22,603 nucleotides of DNA from Bacillota bacterium (GCA_023435985.1 JAEZKY010000043.1:1-22603), one strand, 5' to 3'; counted from the first letter of the stretch, positions 6,532 to 14,799 are shown. Numbers and translations: made by a program. Notes: generated by a model not told the origin, from the sequence alone.

Positions 6532-8301
6532 ATGAATGACATTGCAAACGAATCTTCTAAAATAGAAATTATAGAAAGATTATTATCTTATGTAAAACCA
6601 TATAAGCTGAAAGTTGCTTTTGTTATACTGCTTCTGCTTATTGTCATGGCTTGCAATACCTTAACGCCTTATTTAATGAAAGTCTCTATTGATACTTTTG
6701 TAAAAGGAAAAAACATCAAAGGATTGTTATATATAGGCACTTCCCTAATATTTATTAATTTAATATCTATGATTTTATCTAGAATAAGAACAACTTCTAT
6801 GTCTAAAATAACTAACCAGATATTGGTTGATATAAGACATAGTCTATACACTCATATTCAAACCTTAAGCTTTAATTTCTTTGACAATAGGCCTGTTGGG
6901 AAAATTATCTCTAGGGTTGTTGGTGATGTAAATGCACTTCAAAACCTATTAAATAATAGCATTGTAAATTTAATTCCAAATATATTTACTATTATTTTAG
7001 TAGTTTGTATGATGCTTATTTTAAATATATCACTTGGTGCCATTTGCTTAATTACAATACCATTCTTAACCTTTGTTATGTTTTTTATCGAAATCAAAGC
7101 TCATGATAAGTGGAAACTTTTTAGAGAAAACAGATCTTCCTTAATTGGATACACTCATGAGTCTTTATCAGGTATGAAAGTAATTCAAGGTTTCAGTAAA
7201 AAACTATATACTAAAGGAATATTTGATATCCATATAGGTAAACATGCTGATGGTTTTATGACAGCAGTATACACTCAGGATTTTTTCTGGCCATTTCTAG
7301 ATTTATTTCGTGGTATAAGCATTATAATATTGGTCGTCTCTGGATTTATATTAACTTCAAGAGATAACCTTACTCTCGGTACTTTAATAGCGTTTTTTAT
7401 GTATATGGAAATGCTTTGGAGACCAATAATAAATCTCTCTTCATTTTATAATGCTTTTGTAACCAGTATGTCTGCTGGCGAAAGAATATTTGATATTCTA
7501 GATACCAAAAGTGATATGATAGATTCAGCTTCATCTAATATCCTTCCTAAAATTAAAGGAAATATTGAATTTGATCACGTTACTTTCTCTTATGCTAAAG
7601 GAGAAATTGCTGTCTTAAAAGATACTTGCTTTAATTTAAAAGCAGGAGAAAAAGTTGCTTTAGTTGGAGAAACAGGTGCAGGTAAAACTACAATAACCAA
7701 TTTAATAAGCAGATTTTACGATCCCACTTTTGGTACTGTAAAGATTGATGGCACTGATATAAAAGGTGTTACTGTTGAAAGTTTAAGAAGTCAGATGGGT
7801 ATAATGCTTCAGGATTCATTTTTGTTTTCAACTTCAATAAAGGAAAATATACGTTATGGAAAATTAAATGCTACTGACGCAGAAGTAATTCAGGCTGCTA
7901 AAGCTGTCAATGCTCATGAATTTATTGAAAAACTTGAAGATGGCTATGATACAGAAGTAAATGAAAGAGGTTCTAGGCTTTCTCTTGGACAAAGACAATT
8001 AATAGCTTTCGCAAGAGCATTAATTGCAGATCCTAGAATATTAATCTTAGATGAAGCAACAGCAAATATTGATACCGAAACTGAGTTATTAGTTCAATCT
8101 GGTATTAAAAAACTTATGGATGGAAGAACTTCTATCGTAATAGCACATAGGCTTTCTACTATACGTGATTGTGATAAAATCTTCGTTCTCTCTCATGGTA
8201 AAATAGTCGAAGCCGGAACCCACGATGAACTCCTTGCAAATCAAGGCTACTATCACAAATTATATTCAGCACAATATAGTTTTTTAAAAAAAGATGCATA
8301 A
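6532..8301 (+). CDS. ABC exporter subunit B (fused permease/ATPase, catalytic Glu present)
   Basis: Half-transporter of 589 residues, with membrane domain about 25-310 and nucleotide-binding domain about 345-580. Walker A GETGAGKT (379-386), Gln427, Walker B Asp507 followed by the catalytic Glu508, His539. Its signature is LSLGQ (483-487), not LSGGQ. In a head-to-tail dimer this altered signature faces the Walker motifs of subunit A, which lack the catalytic Glu, so both deviations fall in one composite site, while subunit B Walker motifs meet the canonical LSGGQ of subunit A. That is the textbook asymmetry of heterodimeric exporters such as BmrCD. The ATG at 6532 has GGAGG at 6518-6522, inside the end of the upstream gene, which implies translational coupling. 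A strong terminator follows. Confidence 0.94.
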   Translation: MNDIANESSKIEIIERLLSYVKPYKLKVAFVILLLLIVMACNTLTPYLMKVSIDTFVKGKNIKGLLYIGTSLIFINLISMILSRIRTTSMSKITNQILVDIRHSLYTHIQTLSFNFFDNRPVGKIISRVVGDVNALQNLLNNSIVNLIPNIFTIILVVCMMLILNISLGAICLITIPFLTFVMFFIEIKAHDKWKLFRENRSSLIGYTHESLSGMKVIQGFSKKLYTKGIFDIHIGKHADGFMTAVYTQDFFWPFLDLFRGISIIILVVSGFILTSRDNLTLGTLIAFFMYMEMLWRPIINLSSFYNAFVTSMSAGERIFDILDTKSDMIDSASSNILPKIKGNIEFDHVTFSYAKGEIAVLKDTCFNLKAGEKVALVGETGAGKTTITNLISRFYDPTFGTVKIDGTDIKGVTVESLRSQMGIMLQDSFLFSTSIKENIRYGKLNATDAEVIQAAKAVNAHEFIEKLEDGYDTEVNERGSRLSLGQRQLIAFARALIADPRILILDEATANIDTETELLVQSGIKKLMDGRTSIVIAHRLSTIRDCDKIFVLSHGKIVEAGTHDELLANQGYYHKLYSAQYSFLKKDA

Positions 8302-8311
8302 TATATTTATT

Positions 8312-8352
8312 AATGTACGATAATAAAATTGATTTATTATTGTACATTTTTT
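8312..8352 (+). terminator. Terminator of the ABC-exporter operon
   Basis: AATGTACGATAATAAA (8312-8327) pairs with TTTATTATTGTACATT (8333-8348) over 16 bp with one G-U, 5-base loop, then further T residues. It begins 10 bases after the stop of subunit B. Confidence 0.85.
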
Positions 8353-8486
8353 CTTTACTAATAATTCATTGCATGGTGAATATATCCTTTATTGATTATT
8401 AGTATGCTATCCGTAAAATTATTGTAATAAATATTATATCTTTATTACGACTTTCTTAAATAAACAGCTACTAAAAAAAATACTGT

Positions 8487-8492
8487 TATAAT
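8487..8492 (+). promoter_or_regulatory. Predicted extended -10 promoter of the lipoprotein gene
   Basis: TGTTATAAT (TATAAT at 8487-8492, with TG one base upstream) is a perfect extended -10. The -35 position (near 8464) is poor. It would give a leader of about 75 bases before the ATG at 8575. Confidence 0.45.
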
Positions 8493-8574
8493 GATAATTA
8501 TTCAATAAGCGATACTATTCTTCCTAATTGAGTAGTAATCGTAATCTTAAACAACATATCGGAGGGACAATATA

Positions 8575-9138
8575 ATGAAAAAGAAGATTATTAGTCTATT
8601 ATTAATTGCAATTATTAGTTCAACAGCACTAATTTCTTGTGGTAATACTAAAGCACCATCAGATTCAAATAAACAACCGTCGGTGACAGAAGAGCAATCA
8701 CCTAAAGATACTTCTAAGGATTCTAAGATAGTAGGTGAAAATAATAAGCCAACAGTTGAGGTAAAACAAATTGCAACAATCGCTGATTTTAAAGATAAAA
8801 GTAAAGCTGATATAGAAAAAATTCTAGGTAAGCCTGTAAGTGAAGATGATTCTAAGTCTACATACGAAAAAGACAATTATACTTTTGAAGTCACTTATTT
8901 AAATTCAAAATGCAATGAAATCAAAATAACACCTAAAACAGATATGAAATTTCCAGCTGATGGAGCAAATATTTTAAATTTAGTCGGAATTAATGCTGGA
9001 GATCCTGATAATCTTTCACCTGCTGGTATGGAATGGGATAATAAATTTGATACGTATAAAATTAACGTAGTTTCAGACAATCAAGTCCAAGGGAAAATTT
9101 CATATGCAGATATTATCTTAAATGACCCATCAAAATAA
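8575..9138 (+). CDS. Predicted lipoprotein of unknown function
   Basis: A 187-residue exported lipoprotein. Residues 1-21 are a type II signal peptide with a charged MKKK start and lipobox LISC (19-22), so Cys22 would carry the lipid on the outer face of the membrane. Residues about 25-60 are a low-complexity, Ser/Lys/Pro-rich linker. The rest forms a mixed alpha/beta domain; the segment around KADIEKILGKPVSEDD with the following Tyr-rich strands resembles the small BLIP/SmpA-like folds found in other Firmicute lipoproteins, but I cannot assign a family. An excellent GGAGGG site precedes the ATG. It is monocistronic, flanked by a promoter and a terminator. Expression as a single gene near a drug-type exporter gives no functional clue. 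Confidence 0.85.
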   Translation: MKKKIISLLLIAIISSTALISCGNTKAPSDSNKQPSVTEEQSPKDTSKDSKIVGENNKPTVEVKQIATIADFKDKSKADIEKILGKPVSEDDSKSTYEKDNYTFEVTYLNSKCNEIKITPKTDMKFPADGANILNLVGINAGDPDNLSPAGMEWDNKFDTYKINVVSDNQVQGKISYADIILNDPSK

Positions 9139-9168
9139 ATCGATGATATTAAACACAGTTAAATAAAT

Positions 9169-9213
9169 AATTTAGGTCACAAAAAACCATGCTTTTCAGT
9201 GACCTAAATTTTT
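9169..9213. terminator. Terminator between lipoprotein and metal-operon genes
   Basis: AATTTAGGTCAC (9169-9180) pairs perfectly with GTGACCTAAATT (9199-9210), 18-base loop, then T-run to 9213 on the plus strand. It ends 10 bases before the stop of the convergent minus-strand operon and probably serves both sides, though the T-tail on the minus side is short. Confidence 0.8.
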
Positions 9214-9223
9214 GTTTATAATA

Positions 9224-9982
9224 TTAATTTTCCTTGTGAAGTTCCCTTACTTTCAGAACAGGTATACTGTGAATTAAATTATTATCATCTTTTACAATTG
9301 AACTACTAATTACCCCCTTAACTTCTACATTATCATTTTCATTTAATTCCTGAGCCTTATCATATTCGCCTATTATTCCAATAATTTTCGAATCAGCTGC
9401 ACAACATGTCATTACAATTCTTCCCAAGATAAATTGATTCTTATTCAAATAATTTTCCTTGCAGATAAAACCATGAATTTCTAATTCTTTCCCAATATAT
9501 TTCTCAGGATTTTCTCTAATATCCTCAAGCAACATCGGATTATTTTTATCAACTTTTATTACCTCATATATATTATTACTTATCTTTTCTATATCATTTT
9601 TGCTTAAACTATCGTAAGAAAATTCATGTTTATATAGATATTCTCTATCCATTAAACCATTCTTGTTTTCTGTAAGTTCCTTTCCTAATTCAGCATGTTT
9701 GAATGTCTGCAGATTATTTACAGATGTAACTCCTAATAGCAATGCTATTATAATCGGCATAAGTTTAATTTTAATTTTGCTATACCCTTTGCATGTAAAT
9801 ATATTTTTTATTTGAAAGATACTAATAATACTTATCATTCCTATTGTTATATAAGTATATTTAATCATATTGCTGCCTACATAAAAGCTTATCTTTTTAG
9901 TGAACATTAAATATGAAACGAAAGCATCTAATAATATTAAAACTACGAACCATAGAAATTCATCAAAATTAAATCTTTTCAC
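9224..9982 (-). CDS. TIGR03943/YcgQ-like membrane protein (DUF1980)
   Basis: A 252-residue protein that is the usual partner of the permease encoded just upstream. The N-terminal part has three hydrophobic segments (about 9-28, 40-58, 74-90). The C-terminal soluble domain (about 150-250) contains the hallmark GRIVMTCCAAD (Cys193, Cys194), a likely metal-binding site, and an OB-like strand pattern. Family knowledge: such proteins (YcgQ in B. subtilis) co-occur with DUF318 permeases in transition-metal handling; the biochemical role is not established. The start is a GTG at 9982-9980, with GGGAGG about 10 bases upstream. It is last in a four-gene minus operon, 54 bases after the permease. It may deliver metal to, or receive it from, the permease outside the membrane; this is inferred. 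Confidence 0.85.
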   Translation of the reverse strand: MKRFNFDEFLWFVVLILLDAFVSYLMFTKKISFYVGSNMIKYTYITIGMISIISIFQIKNIFTCKGYSKIKIKLMPIIIALLLGVTSVNNLQTFKHAELGKELTENKNGLMDREYLYKHEFSYDSLSKNDIEKISNNIYEVIKVDKNNPMLLEDIRENPEKYIGKELEIHGFICKENYLNKNQFILGRIVMTCCAADSKIIGIIGEYDKAQELNENDNVEVKGVISSSIVKDDNNLIHSIPVLKVRELHKEN

Positions 9983-10036
9983 TTATTATTCTGCCTCCCT
10001 TTTTGTATTTTAAATTTCTTTAATATACACAGTAGC

Positions 10037-11038
10037 TTATATTCCGCATATCATAAATAAAAATGAAATTAAGAATACAATACTTACAGTTATTACACTA
10101 AATTTAAGAACAAAACTTTTTTTGAAGGCGCCTATAATCATTATAAGATTTTTCAAATCAAGCATTGGCCCTAAAAGTAAAAAAGCCAATACTCCGCTAA
10201 CCGAATAATTACCTAAAAAACTTCTGCCTACAAATGCATCAGCTTCTGAACATAGAGATAAAAAGAATCCAAGGAACATCATAATAATTATTCCGAAAAT
10301 TTTATTTCTAGAAATAAAGTTAATTCCTCCATATGTTACAACGACTTGAAATGCACTTGAAATAAAAGCCCCAAATATTAGATATCCCATTATATCTAAA
10401 AATTCCCTATTTGCATGTTCAATTATAGAAAGTAATCTATTTTTACTGCCTAAATACGAATTATTACATCCACAATTGCAATAATTCCCATTATCTAAAA
10501 AATCTCTAATTAATGATTGTTTATCTTTTTCAAGTGCGTTTACTATTATTCCTATTAAAATAGCAGCTACAAAACCTCCTGCCATTCTGAGAATAACCAT
10601 AGCTTGTTTATCATAAAACGCATAATAAGTGGACATAATTACAACTGGATTAATTATTGGTACTGCAAGCATAAATGTTACTCCAAATCCAACTGGTACA
10701 CCTTTTTGTATAAGCTTTCTTGTTACAGGTACAATCCCACATTCACAAACTGGAAATATAAGTCCTATTAGAGCCGCTCCAAGATATCCCAAAATACTTG
10801 TTTTAGGTATTATCCTAGCTATTAGTTCTTCAGATATACAAGTTTGGATTATTGCTGATATTAATGAGCCCAAAATAATAAAAGGAATTGCTTCAAGAAC
10901 AATACTTGTAAATATACTTGCAAAATCCCCTACTTCCTCTATATATAAGTTTGTCCCATATATCTTATAGATATGCCATAATAATATTGCTGTAATCATA
11001 GCTATAAAAGTAAAAGTTCTACTTCTAGAAATATTCAT
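10037..11038 (-). CDS. Permease, DUF318/ArsP_1 family (SO_0444/YcgR-like), probable metal exporter
   Basis: A 333-residue integral membrane protein with about eight predicted helices. Diagnostic motifs: PVCECGIVPVTRKL around residues 96-109 (Cys98, Cys100), the second-half motif SLCSEADAFV (261-270, Cys263), and a central cytoplasmic loop with a C-x-C-x-C cluster (Cys187, Cys189, Cys191) that looks like a metal or metalloid site. Family members export Cu/Zn (SO_0444 type) or organo-arsenicals (ArsP). It lies 54 bases before the TIGR03943 gene and 39 bases after a CobW-like gene, so it belongs to the same operon; that company favours a metal ion over arsenic. An AGGAGG site precedes the ATG at 11038, though the spacing of about 15 bases is long. 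The cargo is undetermined. Confidence 0.87.
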   Translation of the reverse strand: MNISRSRTFTFIAMITAILLWHIYKIYGTNLYIEEVGDFASIFTSIVLEAIPFIILGSLISAIIQTCISEELIARIIPKTSILGYLGAALIGLIFPVCECGIVPVTRKLIQKGVPVGFGVTFMLAVPIINPVVIMSTYYAFYDKQAMVILRMAGGFVAAILIGIIVNALEKDKQSLIRDFLDNGNYCNCGCNNSYLGSKNRLLSIIEHANREFLDIMGYLIFGAFISSAFQVVVTYGGINFISRNKIFGIIIMMFLGFFLSLCSEADAFVGRSFLGNYSVSGVLAFLLLGPMLDLKNLIMIIGAFKKSFVLKFSVITVSIVFLISFLFMICGI

Positions 11039-11077
11039 ATTACTTTTTTATTTCCTCCTGAATTTATATATTCTCTC

Positions 11078-11704
11078 TTAAAAATTTAATTTAGAATTTG
11101 CTATTTTAATTCTTATTTTTTTTAAATAACCATTATCTATCGCCTTAGATTCTCTAAGTGCTGAGTTCAAAATATATTTATTATTAACTCTTAATAGAAA
11201 AGCTTTTGAGTTAAGTTCTTTTACTTGTTTAAATCCTTCCTCCAATATTTTTTTATTACAACTATCTATATTATTAACAACAATCATATTTGCATATTGT
11301 ATAAATGGAATAATAAAACTTCCTACATTATCGATATATTGTTTTAAATTTCTACCGTCTGCAATAAAAAATATTGTAGTAATTCTGCTACATTGCCTAT
11401 AAGCTTTTTCATTTAACATATCAAATAATTCCTTTAAATTATAAGTTCCATTATATTCAATAATTACTCTATTAGGATCGAATTCTTTAATCAGATAAAT
11501 CATTTCTTCTTTAAGATTTTTCAAATCATTTATTGTTTTTACTTTTATTAATTTATTATATTGCCTGATACTTCTTTCTCCTTTTTCTAATTGAAAAATC
11601 AAGACTTTCTCACCCTCCACTTGACTTTCTTGCAAAAAAGAATTAATAAAGGAAGTTTTCCCCGCTCCTAAGAACCCCGTTACAATCTCAATATGTATTT
11701 TCAC
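11078..11704 (-). CDS. Short CobW-like P-loop protein lacking the CxCC motif
   Basis: A 208-residue protein beginning with the same signature as the upstream CobW protein: Walker A GFLGAGKT (10-17). The rest is degenerate. The GCxCC metal motif is missing (the region near residues 45-60 has no cysteine), the switch-like EPSG becomes EYNG (83-86), a G4-like segment reads NNID (144-147), and the whole C-terminal CobW domain is absent. The start is GTG at 11704-11702 behind GAGGTGG. It lies 61 bases after the complete CobW gene and 39 before the permease. Probably it arose from a CobW duplication and either regulates or pairs with the complete copy; nucleotide binding is likely, metal transfer through CxCC is not. 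The frame is uninterrupted, so I do not call it a pseudogene. Confidence 0.8.
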   Translation of the reverse strand: MKIHIEIVTGFLGAGKTSFINSFLQESQVEGEKVLIFQLEKGERSIRQYNKLIKVKTINDLKNLKEEMIYLIKEFDPNRVIIEYNGTYNLKELFDMLNEKAYRQCSRITTIFFIADGRNLKQYIDNVGSFIIPFIQYANMIVVNNIDSCNKKILEEGFKQVKELNSKAFLLRVNNKYILNSALRESKAIDNGYLKKIRIKIANSKLNF

Positions 11705-11765
11705 TATTCCACCACCTCTATCTATTTACTACAATCTAATATTCTTAAACACTTATATACTCATT

Positions 11766-12707
11766 CTAATTAAATAATTCAAATAACCTTTTTCTATCTA
11801 ATTTACTTCCGATTATTGATATAACATTTTTATCAGCCCATCTGATTTCTCTACTTTTAAACTCATTCGGAACATAATCAAACTGATAATAAGCCCCATC
11901 TTCTCCTTTTAGAAACCCCTTTGCTCTTATTACATTTCCAAACTTCTTATTACTTGCTATAAATTCAAACTTTTTTTCTATCTCCTGCACACTCATTCTT
12001 TCTATAATATTTATTGGATAACTTTCAAAAACTTCTTTAGCTATATGACCACCTTCTCTTCTTAAAATTTTTTTCGCTTCTGATTTTATAAATCCTATCT
12101 CTGCTTCTTTCTTTATATTATTTGTTTGGACGAATTCCTCAGCTTTTACTTTATCCCAAGGCTTATATATTATTTCTGCCTTTGAATTATATTTTTTTAA
12201 AGATTCTATTGTCTCCTTGATATTTTTATCATCCACTAACTGACTTCTACTTAAAACAATTTTGTCAGCTTTTCTTATTTGATTTTCATAAAATTCTTTG
12301 AAATTTTTTAAATATATATCATAATTTCTAATATCAATTAAAGTAAAAACATTTCTGATTTCTATTTTAGATTCAAATCTTGTTTCACTAAGTATTTTTA
12401 GTACTTCACTTAATTTAGCAACTCCAGAAGGCTCAATTATTATATTATTAGGAGAATATTTATTAATCACTTCCGCCACTGCTTCTCCAAAATTTCCTGA
12501 TACCTGACAGCATATACATCCAGAATTAATTTCTTTTACTTGAATGTTACTCTCCTTTAATACATCCCCATCTATACCTACTTCACCAAATTCATTTTCT
12601 ATAATTATTGTATTTTTCCCATAGACTTTTTCACTTAGCAGCTTTCTGATAAGCATTGTTTTCCCAGCACCTAGAAAACCTGAGAATATATCTACTTGAA
12701 CTTTCAT
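11766..12707 (-). CDS. COG0523/CobW-family GTPase, putative metal chaperone
   Basis: A 313-residue G3E GTPase. Walker A GFLGAGKT (10-17), ENEFGEVGID (37-46), metal motif GCICC (63-67, the family CxCC), and EPSG (92-95, Walker B region). The usual NKxD guanine-specificity motif is replaced by a segment reading SRSQLVDD, so base preference may differ. A CobW C-terminal domain is present (about 215-313). Family members bind Zn, Co, Ni or Fe through CxCC and use GTP hydrolysis to deliver it to target proteins. First gene of the minus-strand operon with the permease and the YcgQ-like protein, which supports a metal-homeostasis role. The ATG has a strong AAAAGGAGA site. Regulation by Zur or another metal sensor is plausible, but I found no clear operator upstream. 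Confidence 0.9.
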   Translation of the reverse strand: MKVQVDIFSGFLGAGKTMLIRKLLSEKVYGKNTIIIENEFGEVGIDGDVLKESNIQVKEINSGCICCQVSGNFGEAVAEVINKYSPNNIIIEPSGVAKLSEVLKILSETRFESKIEIRNVFTLIDIRNYDIYLKNFKEFYENQIRKADKIVLSRSQLVDDKNIKETIESLKKYNSKAEIIYKPWDKVKAEEFVQTNNIKKEAEIGFIKSEAKKILRREGGHIAKEVFESYPINIIERMSVQEIEKKFEFIASNKKFGNVIRAKGFLKGEDGAYYQFDYVPNEFKSREIRWADKNVISIIGSKLDRKRLFELFN

Positions 12708-12772
12708 TTAACATTCTCCTTTTCATATTTATCTAAATTGTCTTCATATTTCTATTTATACTATTTTCCATC

Positions 12773-12800
12773 AATATATATGAATGAATTTTATTTACAA
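12773..12800 (-). promoter_or_regulatory. Possible promoter of the metal operon
   Basis: On the minus strand TTGTAA (12800-12795) and TATATT (12778-12773) with a 16-base spacer, about 65 bases before the CobW start. No Zur-type palindrome was recognised around it. The AT-rich background makes this a weak call. Confidence 0.3.
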
Positions 12801-12809
12801 TAATAATTG

Positions 12810-12857
12810 AAAAAGCATCCGCAATTAATAATTATTTATTAATTGCGGACGCTTTTA
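12810..12857. terminator. Terminator downstream of the cell-wall amidase gene
   Basis: AAAAGCATCCGCAATTAAT (12811-12829) pairs with ATTAATTGCGGACGCTTTT (12838-12856), 19 bp with one A-C mismatch and an 8-base loop. On the minus strand the stem runs into five T residues. It lies 113 bases after the stop of the secreted protein gene and just before the metal-operon promoter, insulating the two. Confidence 0.75.
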
Positions 12858-12969
12858 ATTTATATTTTAACAATTATATACTATAAAAATACTTACTTAA
12901 TTTATACTTGTCCTATTATAGAACAAACTCTTATTTTTAATCTAAAACTTAAATCATAGCTCTATCTTA

Positions 12970-14448
12970 TCAATATGGATAGTAGAAGAAATGAGTTGCT
13001 CTATCTGTAGTTGCAGTATCTTGTAGCACTAATCTTTTATGAAGAACTTGGTTGCCAAAGCTTGTCCTTTGATTGTCTACAATATAAGCATACCCATCCT
13101 TATCCCAGCACATAAATATATATACGTGAGAATAATTATTTGTAAATACAATATCTCCTGGCTTAATTTGCGAGAAATCGTAGCTATATGCAAATCCTAA
13201 GCTTTTTAATAAGTTTTCAAATTGATATGTATTACATGTAGCTTTGGGAATATTTACACCAATCCTTCTTAATGCTTCGGAAGCAAAGTATACACAGTTA
13301 TTACTTGTATTCCCATCATGTAATGCTACTGCTGCGCTATCAACACTCAATTGATTATTAACATCGGTCATATATTTGAATAATTGATAATCTGTATTTG
13401 AATGTGAATAATAAGAGTAAGTATTTACAGTTTGACCATTAGGTTGAACATAAGTATAATTGTCAACCCATATATTATTCATTAATGATCCATCACTATT
13501 AAATCTATATTTTTTACCTTCTATAGTCGTATCTCCACTTGCCATCGCACCTGTATTAGCATCTAAATAGTAAGTTTTTCCGCCTAAGGATAACCAGCCA
13601 TTTTCCATTCCGCCCGCATCAGTAAAATAATACCATTTTCCACCTATCAATTGCCATCCTGTAAGCATTACTCCATTATTATCTAAATAAAATTTAACAC
13701 CTTTTATAGTTTGGAATCCCTTTTGCATAATTCCATTTTCATTAAAATAATACCATTTTCCATCTATCAGCTTCCAATTACTCTTAACAATACCATTTTG
13801 CATGTCATAATATGATTTATTACCATCTTTATCAGTTTCCCAACCTTGTCTTACACTTCCATCTTCAGTAAATTCATATACTTTTCCATCTATTGTCTGC
13901 TCGCCAGCCGAAAGCCTTTTCCCATTTCTATCTAAATAAGTTAACTTACCTTTCAAATAATACCAGCCTTCGTCAAGTTGAAATTTATTTCCTTCAACAT
14001 CACAATAAGCATAGTTGTTCTTAACAATTTTTTGTTTTATATTATCAGGCAATTCTTCTAACTTATTATCCCCTAAATCTAAGTGAGATAACATAGGTAA
14101 ATCTCCTAATTCCTCAGGAATTTCTCCACTTAACCTACAATAATTTAAATCTAAATACTCCAAATTTTTTAATAATTTAATCTCATCTGGTATAGTATCA
14201 TCTATCTTCTCGTATCTTAAGTCAATCTTTTTTATACTTAATAAATCCTGTGCTGTAAGATACCGTACATTCTTATTTAATTGCTTCGCGACTTCCTCAG
14301 TCAGCCAATTATCTTCAATTTTCACTGTACTTTGTTCGCTTATTTCTCCATTAATTCTACTATCTTGTGCATGTGCAATCACTGGAACACTAGTTACACA
14401 TAAAAATGCTGCCAGAATTGCTAAGTTTTTTATCTTATTACGTCGCAT
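12970..14448 (-). CDS. Secreted cysteine peptidase/amidase with LRR and cell-wall-binding repeats
   Basis: A 492-residue exported, wall-associated protein. Signal peptide 1-27 (cleavage after AHA). Residues about 65-140 contain leucine-rich repeats (LKNLEYLDLNYCRLSGEIP, then LPMLSHLDLGDNKLEELP). Residues about 157-330 hold tandem cell-wall-binding repeats of the choline-binding type (GWQLIGGKWYYF, GWLSLGGKTYYL and similar). The C-terminal domain (about 345-492) is an NlpC/P60-CHAP-like papain fold: Cys385 in NNCVYFAS, His441 in NNYSHVYIF after PGDIVF, and Asp458/Asn459 as the third polar residue. It most likely cleaves peptidoglycan stem peptides or amide bonds. It is monocistronic with a consensus promoter and an AGGGGAG site. 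Peptidoglycan hydrolysis is inferred from the fold; an amidase of another substrate is possible. Confidence 0.85.
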   Translation of the reverse strand: MRRNKIKNLAILAAFLCVTSVPVIAHAQDSRINGEISEQSTVKIEDNWLTEEVAKQLNKNVRYLTAQDLLSIKKIDLRYEKIDDTIPDEIKLLKNLEYLDLNYCRLSGEIPEELGDLPMLSHLDLGDNKLEELPDNIKQKIVKNNYAYCDVEGNKFQLDEGWYYLKGKLTYLDRNGKRLSAGEQTIDGKVYEFTEDGSVRQGWETDKDGNKSYYDMQNGIVKSNWKLIDGKWYYFNENGIMQKGFQTIKGVKFYLDNNGVMLTGWQLIGGKWYYFTDAGGMENGWLSLGGKTYYLDANTGAMASGDTTIEGKKYRFNSDGSLMNNIWVDNYTYVQPNGQTVNTYSYYSHSNTDYQLFKYMTDVNNQLSVDSAAVALHDGNTSNNCVYFASEALRRIGVNIPKATCNTYQFENLLKSLGFAYSYDFSQIKPGDIVFTNNYSHVYIFMCWDKDGYAYIVDNQRTSFGNQVLHKRLVLQDTATTDRATHFFYYPY

Positions 14449-14480
14449 CTAATCGTCTCCCCTTTTCTTTTTGCGTATAA

Positions 14481-14509
14481 ATTATACCATTTTGTACATT
14501 TAGATTCAA
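14481..14509 (-). promoter_or_regulatory. Promoter of the cell-wall amidase gene, with overlapping palindrome
   Basis: Minus strand: TTGAAT (14509-14504), 17-base spacer ending in TGG, then TATAAT (14486-14481); the extended -10 and spacing are near consensus. The 13-base palindrome GTATAAATTATAC (14475-14487) overlaps the -10 and could be an operator, but in such AT-rich DNA it may be chance. Confidence 0.65.
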
Positions 14510-14724
14510 ATAATTGTAATCCCTAATATTTCAAGTCAGTTTACATTATTTAACCAACTATAAAATTATACAATAATATTTTTCAATTTATGGCCTTTTA
14601 TGAAAATTCTTAATTTTTTCTTCATAATCTAGATAAAGTTTCTTATTTGAAAAAATAAAATTATAATACTTCATACATATATTTATCGGAATATATAATT
14701 TTTCCTAAATAGTTAATAATAATA

Positions 14725-14770
14725 AAAAATGATTTTACATGTATAACTCGAATACTGTAAAATCATTTTT
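14725..14770. terminator. Bidirectional terminator-like hairpin
   Basis: AAAAATGATTTTACA (14725-14739) pairs perfectly with TGTAAAATCATTTTT (14756-14770) over 15 bp, 16-base loop. On the minus strand it lies downstream of the M42 peptidase gene and the small ORF at 14800-14916 and ends in a T-run, so it is their likely terminator. The remaining DNA up to the amidase promoter (14510-14724) shows nothing else. Confidence 0.8.
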
Positions 14771-14799
14771 CATTATATGATATAACTTCTAATTTTATA

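Noticed and set aside
12708..12810. Zur-type operator upstream of the metal operon
   Set aside because: No palindrome matching the known Bacillus Zur box was found; only AT-rich partial dyads.
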